Shown piece after piece: positions 22,296-28,376 of a stretch of DNA of 28,376 nt. Each line of letters opens with the position of its first letter. Position 1 is the first letter of the stretch. The translations under genes and the position numbers were made by a program. The notes beneath the pieces were generated by a model, which saw only the letters and a program-made list of their open reading frames with translations, made no database searches and had not been told where the DNA came from. Location: positions 1-28,376 of the forward strand of contig DATAYA010000075.1 in the NCBI GenBank assembly GCA_036272815.1, written 5' to 3'. The DNA is from DATAYA01 sp036272815 (lineage in GTDB: Bacteria; Pseudomonadota; Alphaproteobacteria; Acetobacterales; Acetobacteraceae).

Positions 22296-23090
22296 TCAAT
22301 CGGCGACGGCGGCGAGCCGCGGCGGGGGCGCCCAGCGCGCGATGCCGCCGGCATGGGCCGCGACTGCGGCGCCAAAACTCTCGAAGATGCGGCGCGACAA
22401 CGCGTCCTGCTCCCAGTCGTATTCCGGATGCCACTGCACGCCCGTCGCGAAACCGGGCGCGGCGGGGGCGCGCACCGCCTCGATCGTGCCGTCGGGCGCG
22501 GTTGCCTCGGCGAGCAGGCCCGGGGCGAGCCGGTCGATGCCCTGGTTGTGCAGGCTGTTGACCGCCATCTCCGGCGTGCCGGCGAGCCCATAGAGCCAGC
22601 CGCCCGGTGCAAGCCGCACGGCATGGGCCTTGCCGGTGCGGACGCGGCCGTTGGGCTGCATCGGGGTCGAGTGGTCCATCCGGCCCGGCAAATCCTGCAA
22701 TCGCTGGTGCAGGCTGCCGCCGAGGGCGACGTTGAACTCCTGCAGGCCGCGGCAGATCGCCAGCACCGGCACGCCGGCCGCCACGGCGGCGCGGATCAGC
22801 GGCAGGGTCACGGAATCGCGCATCTGGTCTTCGGGCGTTCCCTCCGCGTGCGGCGGGCCGCCATAGAGGCAGGGCTGCACGTTGGACCGGCTGCCGGTCA
22901 GGATCAGCCCGTCCAGATGGCCGAGCAGAGTCTCGACATCGACCGCCTCGCCATTGGCCGGCAGCAGCACCGGAACCCCGCCCACGGCGCGGTCGACCGC
23001 GTGGACGTAGGTATTGGAGGCGGCGTGGTTCGGCATCCCGAACGCGCCGAACTGCTTGGTGCAGCAGGAAATGCCGATCAGGGGCTTCAT
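22296..23090 (-). CDS. class I glutamine amidotransferase-like gamma-glutamyl hydrolase (PuuD-like)
   Basis: A 264-residue hydrolase with the full amidotransferase triad: Cys113 in AICRGLQEFN, His221 and Glu223 in GVQWHPEYDW. Other family features are the start MKPLIGISCC, GLILTGSRSNVQPCLYG and NSLHNQGIDRLAPGL. PuuD releases GABA from gamma-glutamyl-GABA in putrescine breakdown, and relatives cleave other gamma-glutamyl amides; the sequence does not decide the substrate. No other puu genes are nearby, and the ornithine decarboxylase lies about 10 kb away in another unit. The ATG 23090 is 56 bp behind the reductase gene, the widest gap in the operon. Confidence 0.9.
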   Translation of the reverse strand: MKPLIGISCCTKQFGAFGMPNHAASNTYVHAVDRAVGGVPVLLPANGEAVDVETLLGHLDGLILTGSRSNVQPCLYGGPPHAEGTPEDQMRDSVTLPLIRAAVAAGVPVLAICRGLQEFNVALGGSLHQRLQDLPGRMDHSTPMQPNGRVRTGKAHAVRLAPGGWLYGLAGTPEMAVNSLHNQGIDRLAPGLLAEATAPDGTIEAVRAPAAPGFATGVQWHPEYDWEQDALSRRIFESFGAAVAAHAGGIARWAPPPRLAAVAD

Positions 23091-23146
23091 GCGGGCAACT
23101 GTGGCGGCTCGGCGCGGGATTTTGAAGCCGGTTTTGCGTACAACCG

Positions 23147-24130
23147 TCATGTCCCCCTTGCAGGAATAGGCGCCCGGGCCCGCAGCACTGCGAGGCTCGC
23201 CAGCAGATCGAGCGTCGGCGTCGCCACCCCGGCCAGCCGTGCCAGCGCCCGCGGCGCCTCGAACATGGCCGCGACCTCCATCGGCCGGCCGGCCTGCAGG
23301 TCCTGCAGGATGCTGGGCTTGTGGGTGATGCCGCCTCCGGGCGCGATCCGCGTCTCCCGCGCCGGATCGACCGGGCAGCCGAAGGCGTGCGCCACCGCCG
23401 CCACCTCGGCCGCGATCGCCTGTGCCGCCGCGACGCAGGCCGGTTCGGTGAACAGCACCTTGGACGGCGAGAGCGTCAGCACCGCCATCGGCCCGGTCGA
23501 GAGGTTCATCAGCAGCTTGAGCCAGACCGTGTCGCGGATGCGGGACGTGACTTCCCCGGTCATGCCGCCCGCGTCCAGGACCGCACGGATCGCGGCGACC
23601 CGCGGCGAGAGCATGCCGTCGATCTCGCCCAGCACCAGCCGGCTGCGCGGGTTCCCGACATGGATCACGCCGGGTGCCACAATGTCGCACGCCGAATAGA
23701 CGACGCCGCCCACCGTGCGGGCCGGCCCGACCGTGCGGAACAGGGCGTCATCGGGGTCGATCTCCGGCAGCCTTCGCCCCTCATGCTCGCCGCCATGGCT
23801 GAAGAAATACCACCACGGGATGCCGTTCAGGACGAACACGACCGGCGTCTGCGGTCCAAGCAGCGGTGCGATCGCGGCGGCGACGGCGGGCAGGGCGGGC
23901 GCCTTCGTCGTCACCAGCACCGCATCCTGCACCCCGAACGCCGCCGGATCGTCGCTCGCCGCCGGCCGCGCCTCGAAGATGCCGTCGGCGGCGTGGACGG
24001 TCAGCCCGCGTGCCCGGATCGCCGCCAGATTGGCGCCACGGGCGATGACGGATACCTGGGCGCCGCCGCGCGCGAGCCGCACCGCGAGGTGGCCGCCGAC
24101 CGCGCCGGCGCCGAAGACGCATATCTTCAA
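23147..24130 (-). CDS. ketopantoate reductase family (ApbA/PanE) protein
   Basis: A 327-residue NAD(P)-dependent reductase. The N-terminal Rossmann domain starts KICVFGAGAVGGHLAVRLARGG with the GxGxxG loop, followed by VLVTTKAPALP and VFVLNGIPWW (usually NG in the catalytic groove). The C-terminal helical domain has VWLKLLMNLSTGPMAVLT, where the Lys is catalytic in PanE. True PanE reduces 2-dehydropantoate for pantothenate synthesis. Here it sits inside a hydrolase operon, so it may act on another 2-oxo or 2-hydroxy acid; I therefore give no gene symbol. The TTG at 24130 overlaps the creatininase-family stop (TTGA), which fixes the start. Confidence 0.9.
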   Translation of the reverse strand: MKICVFGAGAVGGHLAVRLARGGAQVSVIARGANLAAIRARGLTVHAADGIFEARPAASDDPAAFGVQDAVLVTTKAPALPAVAAAIAPLLGPQTPVVFVLNGIPWWYFFSHGGEHEGRRLPEIDPDDALFRTVGPARTVGGVVYSACDIVAPGVIHVGNPRSRLVLGEIDGMLSPRVAAIRAVLDAGGMTGEVTSRIRDTVWLKLLMNLSTGPMAVLTLSPSKVLFTEPACVAAAQAIAAEVAAVAHAFGCPVDPARETRIAPGGGITHKPSILQDLQAGRPMEVAAMFEAPRALARLAGVATPTLDLLASLAVLRARAPIPARGT

Positions 24131-24924
24131 GGGGCGTGCTTGGCGTGGTGCGCCACGAAGCGCGCGCCGATCTCGGTCAAACGCTCGACCAGCGCCGCGC
24201 CGGTCTCGGCCGAGGGGATGCGCGCATCGGCGCCGAACACCCCGTCCGGCGCGATCGCGTCGAGTTCGAGCGGCATCTCGACATCGACGCCCTCGAAGCG
24301 CAGCGAGCCGAAGCCGCTGGCCGGCAGCCCCTCGGTCTGCGGCACCGCGATCGGCGCGGGGGCCAGGTCGGGGCGGACAAGCTCGGGCAGCAGGTGCATC
24401 GCGACCGAGCTGAGCGGGTCGGCGCCGTGCCCGGTGCTGGCGCGCGCCCGCTCCGCGCCGACGATCGCCGGCAGCAGCTGCTTTCCTATTTTCCACAGGT
24501 AGAAACTCGGGATCACGACGTCCTGCGCGCGCCGGATCGCGAGCGTCGTCTCGTGGATCGCGCCGACATTGCCGCCATGCCCGTTGATGACGACCAGCCG
24601 CGACAATCCGTGCCGCAGCAGGCACGCGAAGACGTCCGTGAGCACCGCCCGCAGCGTCGCCTGCGACAGCGCAATCCCGCCGGGAACGCTCCCAAAATAC
24701 TCCGCGCCCCCGAACGGCAGCACAGGGGCGACCAGCGTCTCGGTCCCGGCTTCGGTCGCTCGGGCGGCGATCCGCTCGGCCATGCGGTCGGCGCTGAGGT
24801 AATCGCCCATCGGGGCGTGCGGCCCCTGCTCCTCGTGGCTGCCGAGGGGGAGCAGGATCACCGGCCGCCGGGCGAGCACGTCGCGCGCCTCGCCGCCGGT
24901 CAGCTCCGCCAACCGCCGCTTCAC
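24127..24924 (-). CDS. creatininase family amidohydrolase
   Basis: A 265-residue protein of the family that includes creatinine amidohydrolase, FAPy-type deformylases and the mycofactocin peptidase MftE. Seen: LLPLGSHEEQGPHAPMGDY (residues 24-42), PVLPFGGAEYFGSVPGGI, the metal motif INGHGGNVGA, and TGHGADPLSSVAM. In creatininase the first motif is E-Q-H followed nine residues later by Asp. Here it reads Glu31-Glu32-Gln33 with Asp41, so one histidine ligand is replaced and the Asp is shifted by one. This suggests a distinct subfamily, possibly with a different metal site. It overlaps both neighbours by 4 bases (ATGA upstream, TTGA downstream), so it is tightly coupled to the M20 enzyme and the reductase. 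Confidence 0.9.
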   Translation of the reverse strand: MKRRLAELTGGEARDVLARRPVILLPLGSHEEQGPHAPMGDYLSADRMAERIAARATEAGTETLVAPVLPFGGAEYFGSVPGGIALSQATLRAVLTDVFACLLRHGLSRLVVINGHGGNVGAIHETTLAIRRAQDVVIPSFYLWKIGKQLLPAIVGAERARASTGHGADPLSSVAMHLLPELVRPDLAPAPIAVPQTEGLPASGFGSLRFEGVDVEMPLELDAIAPDGVFGADARIPSAETGAALVERLTEIGARFVAHHAKHAP

Positions 24925-26096
24925 GACAGGATTTCCAGCGCCGCGCGCGACAGCGCCTGCACGCCGAGGCCGATGCAGCGCTCGTCCATCTGCACGCCGG
25001 AATTGTGCAGCCGGTCGATCCTTCCCTCGATGCCGGAGCCGACACGGAGCTGGAAGCCCGGCACGACTTCCGCCATCAGCGCAAAATCCTCGGCCCCCAT
25101 CACCGGCTCGCCCTCGTCGATCACCTCGCCCAACTGATGGCGCACGGCGGCGACGGTCGGCTCCAGCACCCGGTCGTCATTGACCATCGCCGGCACGCCG
25201 CGCTCGTACTTCACGTCCACCTTCACCCGCATGCCCGTCTCGGCGCCGGCGCAGAGGCGCTGGATCGCGGCTTCCGCGATGTCGCGCGCCTCGCCGTGCA
25301 GGGTGCGGACGGTGCCGCGGAAGGTGCAGGTGTCGGGGATGATGTTGTGCGCGGTGCCGGCATGGATCGCGCCCACCGTGACCACGACGGGATGCAGCGG
25401 CTTGACCTCGCGCGAGACGATCGTTTGCAGCTCGGTGATGAGGTGTGCCGCGGCGACGATCGGATCGACCGAGTTGTGCGGCTGCGCGGCATGGCCGGAG
25501 CGGCCGCGCACCGTGATGTCGAACGTGTCGGCGGCGGCGAGGCTCGGGCCGTGGGTGTAGCCGAAGCGGCCGGTGGGAATGTCGGGCGAGTTGTGCAGGG
25601 TCAGCGCCAGATCGACGCCCTCCAGCGCGCCCTCGGCGATCATCTCCTTCGCCCCGCCGATCGCCTCCTCGGCCGGCTGGAACAGCAGCCGCACGGTGCC
25701 GGCGAGCTGCGGCGCCATCTCCTTGAGCACGGCGGCGACGCCCAGCAGGGTGCTGGTGTGGATGTCGTGGCCGCAGGCGTGCATCTTGCCGTCGATGGTG
25801 CTGGCATAGGGCAGGCCGGTCTGCTCGTGGATCGGCAGCGCGTCCATGTCGGCACGGATCGCGAGGGTGGGTCCGGGCCGGCCACCCTCGATCGTGCCGA
25901 CGACACCGGTGCGCGCGACGCCCGTCCGGTGCGCGATGCCGAGCCGCGCCAGCTCGCGTGCCACGACGCCCGCGGTGCGGACCTCCTCGAAGGCGAGCTC
26001 GGGATGGGCGTGGAGGTCGCGGCGGATGGCGATCAGATCGGGCTCGATGCGGGCGACGGTTTCGCGGATCGCGGTCTGGGGATCGTTGGCGCGCAT
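24921..26096 (-). CDS. M20 family amidohydrolase (hippurate / N-acyl amino acid hydrolase-like)
   Basis: A 391-residue two-domain metalloenzyme. It starts IRRDLHAHPELAFEE as in hippurate and auxin-conjugate hydrolases. Metal-site residues are Cys108 and His110 in HACGHDIHT, Glu133/Glu134 in FQPAEEAIGGAKEM, His158 in TLHNS and His364 in LHNSGVQMDE. The dimerisation domain lies between (FDITVRGRSGHAAQP ... GGxx-type strand VTVGAIHAGTAHNIIPD). These enzymes release an amino acid from an N-acyl, N-carbamoyl or similar amide. It is the first gene of the five-gene operon; the ATG at 26096 has AGGA 7 bases upstream. No signal peptide is present. Confidence 0.93.
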   Translation of the reverse strand: MRANDPQTAIRETVARIEPDLIAIRRDLHAHPELAFEEVRTAGVVARELARLGIAHRTGVARTGVVGTIEGGRPGPTLAIRADMDALPIHEQTGLPYASTIDGKMHACGHDIHTSTLLGVAAVLKEMAPQLAGTVRLLFQPAEEAIGGAKEMIAEGALEGVDLALTLHNSPDIPTGRFGYTHGPSLAAADTFDITVRGRSGHAAQPHNSVDPIVAAAHLITELQTIVSREVKPLHPVVVTVGAIHAGTAHNIIPDTCTFRGTVRTLHGEARDIAEAAIQRLCAGAETGMRVKVDVKYERGVPAMVNDDRVLEPTVAAVRHQLGEVIDEGEPVMGAEDFALMAEVVPGFQLRVGSGIEGRIDRLHNSGVQMDERCIGLGVQALSRAALEILS

Positions 26097-26122
26097 GATG
26101 GGGTCCTGTCCGGGTGGCGCCC

Positions 26123-26152
26123 ATTGTGCGGCGCGATGCGCGGGCGGGGCAA
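26123..26152 (-). promoter_or_regulatory. candidate promoter of the five-gene hydrolase operon
   Basis: On the minus strand TTGCCC (26152-26147) and CACAAT (26128-26123) are 18 bases apart, each matching the sigma-70 consensus at four of six positions. The expected start site would leave a leader of about 20 bases before the M20 gene. No operator-like repeat was noticed. Confidence 0.4.
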
Positions 26153-26161
26153 GGCGGCGGA

Positions 26162-26371
26162 TCAGGCGGCGTCGGGCGTATCCAGCACCGTCCCAAGCAC
26201 CGCCCGCAGTTGCCGCGTCACCCCGGCGCGTGCGCCCGCAGAAAGACCGCCGACGCGAACGGCGTCCGCGGCGTCGATCGTGGCAAGCTTCGCCGTCCGC
26301 ACGACCGAGGGCGCGGAAAGCCCGGCGGCGCCGCTTGGTCAGGATCACGCGATCCCCCTCCGACCTCTCCT
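26162..26371 (-). pseudogene. frameshifted C-terminal remnant of a MazF/PemK-like toxin
   Basis: On the minus strand the 58 codons before TGA 26164-26162 read AAGLSAPSVVRTAKLATID and end LRAVLGTVLDTPDAA. This resembles the C-terminal third of a PemK/MazF subgroup, where AAGLPxPSVVRxAKIATI is typical. This frame has a stop just upstream (26341-26339). The next frame carries EGDRVILT (about 26363-26337), which could be the preceding strand of the same protein, so a frameshift lies near 26335. The N-terminal half of a normal toxin is absent and no antitoxin is seen. The call rests on motif memory over a short stretch, so it is moderate. Confidence 0.5.
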
Positions 26372-26406
26372 GGACAGCGCCGCTCCCGCTTGCCAAAGAA
26401 CGCGGC

Positions 26407-27837
26407 ATGGATGAGCCCGAGCAGATGGTTGTTCCCGTGATCCTCTCCGGCGGGGCGGGAACGCGACTGTGGCCGGTCTCGCGCGAGAGCTTCCCCAAGC
26501 AGTTCTGGCCGCTGGTCTCCGACCGTTCGCTGATCCAGGAGACGGCGCTGCGTGCGGTCGGTGTGCATTTCGCGCCGCCGATCGTCGTATGCAACGAGGC
26601 GCATCGCTTTGTCGTCGCCGAGCAGCTTCGCGCCGCCGGCATCGTGGGCGCGCGGATCGTGCTGGAACCGGAGGGCCGCAACAGCGCGCCGGCGATCACC
26701 GCGGCCGCCCTGCTGGTCGCGGCCGATGATCCCGCTTCCGTGCTCTGGATGCTGGCGGCCGACCATGCAATTCCGGATACGGAGCGTCTGCACCGCGACC
26801 TCGCCGCCGCCGAGGCCGCGGCGCGGGCCGGCCGCATCGTGACCTTCGGCATGCACCCGACCGCGCCCGAGACCGGGTATGGCTATATCGAGTGCGGTGC
26901 CGCGCTGCCGGACCTGCCCGGCGTCCATGCGCTCGCCCGCTTCGTCGAGAAGCCGGACCCGGCGCGGGCTGCGGCGCTGGCAGCATCCGGGCACCATCTC
27001 TGGAACTCCGGGATGTTCGTCTTTACCGCCGAGACGCTGCTCGCCGAGATGGCGGCGCACGCGCCGGACGTGCTGGAGGCGGTCGGCCGGGCGGTCGCCG
27101 CGGCGGCGCGTGATCTCGATTTCATCCGCCTCGACCCGGACGCGTTCCGCGCCTGCCGCGGCATCAGCCTCGACTACGCCGTCGCCGAGCGGACCGAGCG
27201 CGCGGCCGTGGTGCCGACCGATCTCGGCTGGTCGGACGTGGGAAGCTGGGGCGCGCTGTGGGACCTCGGCGCCAAGGACGCGGCCGGCAACGTGGCGCAG
27301 GGCCAGGTTGTGCTGGAGGATTGTGCCGGCTGCTATGCCCGCAGCGACGGCATCCTGACCGCGGTGCTGGGATTGCGCGACGTGGTGCTGGTCGCGACGG
27401 GCGATGCGGTGCTGGCGATGCCGCGCGCGCGGGCGCAGGACGTCAAGCAGATCGTCGAACGCCTCAAGCGCGAGGGACGATCCGAGGCGCGCGCGCACAA
27501 CCGCGCCTATCGTCCTTGGGGGTTCTACGAGACGCTGATCCTGGGCGAGCGCTTCCAGGTCAAGCGCATCGTCGTCGATCCCGGCCGCCTGCTGTCGTTG
27601 CAGAAACATTATCATCGCGCCGAGCACTGGGTCGTCGTCGCCGGCAGCGCCCTGGTGACGCGGGACGACGAGAAGATGCTGGTGCGCGAGAACGAGAGCA
27701 TCTACCTGCCGCTCGGCGCCGTGCACCGGCTGGAAAACCCCGGTCGCATCCCGCTGACGCTGATCGAGGTGCAGTCCGGCAGCTATCTCGGCGAGGACGA
27801 CATCGTGCGCTTCGAGGACAGCTACGGCCGCGTCTGA
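26407..27837 (+). CDS. manC: mannose-1-phosphate guanylyltransferase / mannose-6-phosphate isomerase
   Basis: A 476-residue bifunctional (type II) enzyme that supplies GDP-mannose for surface polysaccharide. The N-terminal nucleotidyltransferase has VILSGGAGTRLWPVSRESFPKQFWPL (pyrophosphorylase signature, broken here only by family variation), LAADHAI, TGYGYIECG, FVEKPD, WNSGMFVF and DLGWSDVGSW. The C-terminal cupin (from about 380) has RPWGFYETLILGE and HYHRAEHWVVVAGSALV, with the isomerase metal-site His and Glu residues. The length is standard. ATG 26407 is used; the frame is open far upstream over the M20 gene. It stands alone here, but could serve the glycosyltransferase genes elsewhere in the window. 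Confidence 0.95.
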   Translation: MDEPEQMVVPVILSGGAGTRLWPVSRESFPKQFWPLVSDRSLIQETALRAVGVHFAPPIVVCNEAHRFVVAEQLRAAGIVGARIVLEPEGRNSAPAITAAALLVAADDPASVLWMLAADHAIPDTERLHRDLAAAEAAARAGRIVTFGMHPTAPETGYGYIECGAALPDLPGVHALARFVEKPDPARAAALAASGHHLWNSGMFVFTAETLLAEMAAHAPDVLEAVGRAVAAAARDLDFIRLDPDAFRACRGISLDYAVAERTERAAVVPTDLGWSDVGSWGALWDLGAKDAAGNVAQGQVVLEDCAGCYARSDGILTAVLGLRDVVLVATGDAVLAMPRARAQDVKQIVERLKREGRSEARAHNRAYRPWGFYETLILGERFQVKRIVVDPGRLLSLQKHYHRAEHWVVVAGSALVTRDDEKMLVRENESIYLPLGAVHRLENPGRIPLTLIEVQSGSYLGEDDIVRFEDSYGRV

Positions 27838-27886
27838 TCTACGCTCCGCATTTGCCGCAGGTCAGCGTGCGGCGGATAATGCCGCC

Positions 27887-28376
27887 ATGCCGCACGCCGA
27901 TTTCGTCCATCTCCGAGTCCATTCCGCCTATTCGCTGAGCGAGGGCGCGATCAAGGCGGAGAAGATCGCAGCCCTCGCGCAGACCGCCCGGATGCCCGCG
28001 GTCGCCATCGCCGACACGGCGAACCTGTTCGGCGCATTGGAGTTCAGCCAGGCCTGTGCCGCGCGCGGCGTGCAGCCGATCATCGGCTGCCAGATCGGGC
28101 TTGCCGCTGGCGACGGGTCGCGCGCGGCGCCCGACCCGGTCGTGCTGCTGGCGCAGGATGCGGCCGGCCTCGCCAACCTCCAGCGCCTGTCCTCTTCCGG
28201 CTTCCTGGAGACCGAGCCCGGGCAGCCGCCGCAGTGCGCGATCGAGGCGCTGTGCGCGCACGCGGACGGTCTGATACTGCTCACCGGCGGCACACGCGGC
28301 CCGCTCGGCCGGCTGCTGGCCGAGGCGCGGCAGCCGGAGGCGGCGGCGTTGCTCGCGCGACTGGCGGAGGCGTTCC
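27887..28376 (+). CDS. dnaE: DNA polymerase III subunit alpha, N-terminal part (runs off the window)
   Basis: The first 163 codons of the replicative polymerase subunit; the gene continues past the window end, so this is a cut and not a defect. The start MPHADFVHLRVHSAYSLSEGAI opens the PHP domain with its first His pair. It continues with MPAVAIADTANLFGALEFSQAC, GVQPIIGCQIGL and LLTGGTRGPLGRLL, the pattern of alphaproteobacterial DnaE1 and not of the damage-associated DnaE2/ImuC, though the final call would need the remaining sequence. The ATG at 27887 lies 49 bp behind manC; no strong ribosome site is seen, so an independent promoter is possible within manC. Confidence 0.93.
   Translation, partial: MPHADFVHLRVHSAYSLSEGAIKAEKIAALAQTARMPAVAIADTANLFGALEFSQACAARGVQPIIGCQIGLAAGDGSRAAPDPVVLLAQDAAGLANLQRLSSSGFLETEPGQPPQCAIEALCAHADGLILLTGGTRGPLGRLLAEARQPEAAALLARLAEAF

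Noticed and set aside
22296..23090. Link between the PuuD-like hydrolase and the ornithine decarboxylase as one putrescine cycle
   Set aside because: They lie about 10 kb apart in different units, no other puu gene is present, and the substrate of the hydrolase is not determined by its sequence.
27887..28376. dnaE as a truncated pseudogene
   Set aside because: The frame is intact to the last base; it is only cut by the window edge.
1..28376. CRISPR array, insertion sequence, integrase or prophage
   Set aside because: No regularly spaced repeats, no transposase or integrase motifs and no terminal inverted repeats were seen; the only direct repeat noted is the 2 x 16 bp copy at 732-763.

Overview
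The window is GC-rich (about 70%), densely coded DNA from an alphaproteobacterium, most likely in the Acetobacteraceae/Rhodospirillales range. That placement is an inference from a 49-residue SDHAF4-type protein, the YggT-FolD arrangement, an ornithine decarboxylase of the alanine-racemase fold, and the N-terminal sequence of DnaE. Gene starts are often GTG or TTG and many genes overlap by 4 bases, so operon structure is easy to read. Nearly every long alternative frame is a shadow of a real gene.

Left part (1-5930): a small membrane protein and tRNA-Ala(CGC) on the minus strand; then yggT-folD (+); a tiny SDHAF4-like gene (-); and a tight plus-strand run of a family 4 glycosyltransferase, a methyltransferase-like protein, the sugar-acid kinase OtnK and a DedA membrane protein. 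The kinase has none of its usual pathway partners beside it.

Middle part (5931-19191): a two-gene minus-strand glycan unit (a 921-residue repeat/GT2/WbsX fusion, then a GT4); an AT-richer spacer; rlpA; a BrkB-type membrane protein; ornithine decarboxylase with a structured leader, followed by a RidA protein; dodecin; a DUF3857/transglutaminase protein; an MFS transporter; and a cyclopropane fatty acid synthase. Directly behind the last lies the decayed front half of an amino-acid ABC transporter ATPase gene.

Right part (19192-28376): a metal-dependent amidohydrolase; a Phd/PIN toxin-antitoxin pair; a low-GC tRNA-binding (CsaA/YgjH-like) gene; then a five-gene minus-strand operon (M20 amidohydrolase, creatininase family, ketopantoate-reductase-like, class I glutamine amidotransferase hydrolase, fumarylacetoacetate hydrolase family). 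That operon reads like an undescribed pathway for taking apart an amide or lactam compound. A frameshifted MazF/PemK-like remnant separates it from manC (GDP-mannose synthesis), and the window ends inside dnaE.

The items most worth a second look are the five-gene hydrolase operon with its altered creatininase metal motif, the ornithine decarboxylase leader with an arginine-rich open frame that ends inside a hairpin, and the two gene remnants.
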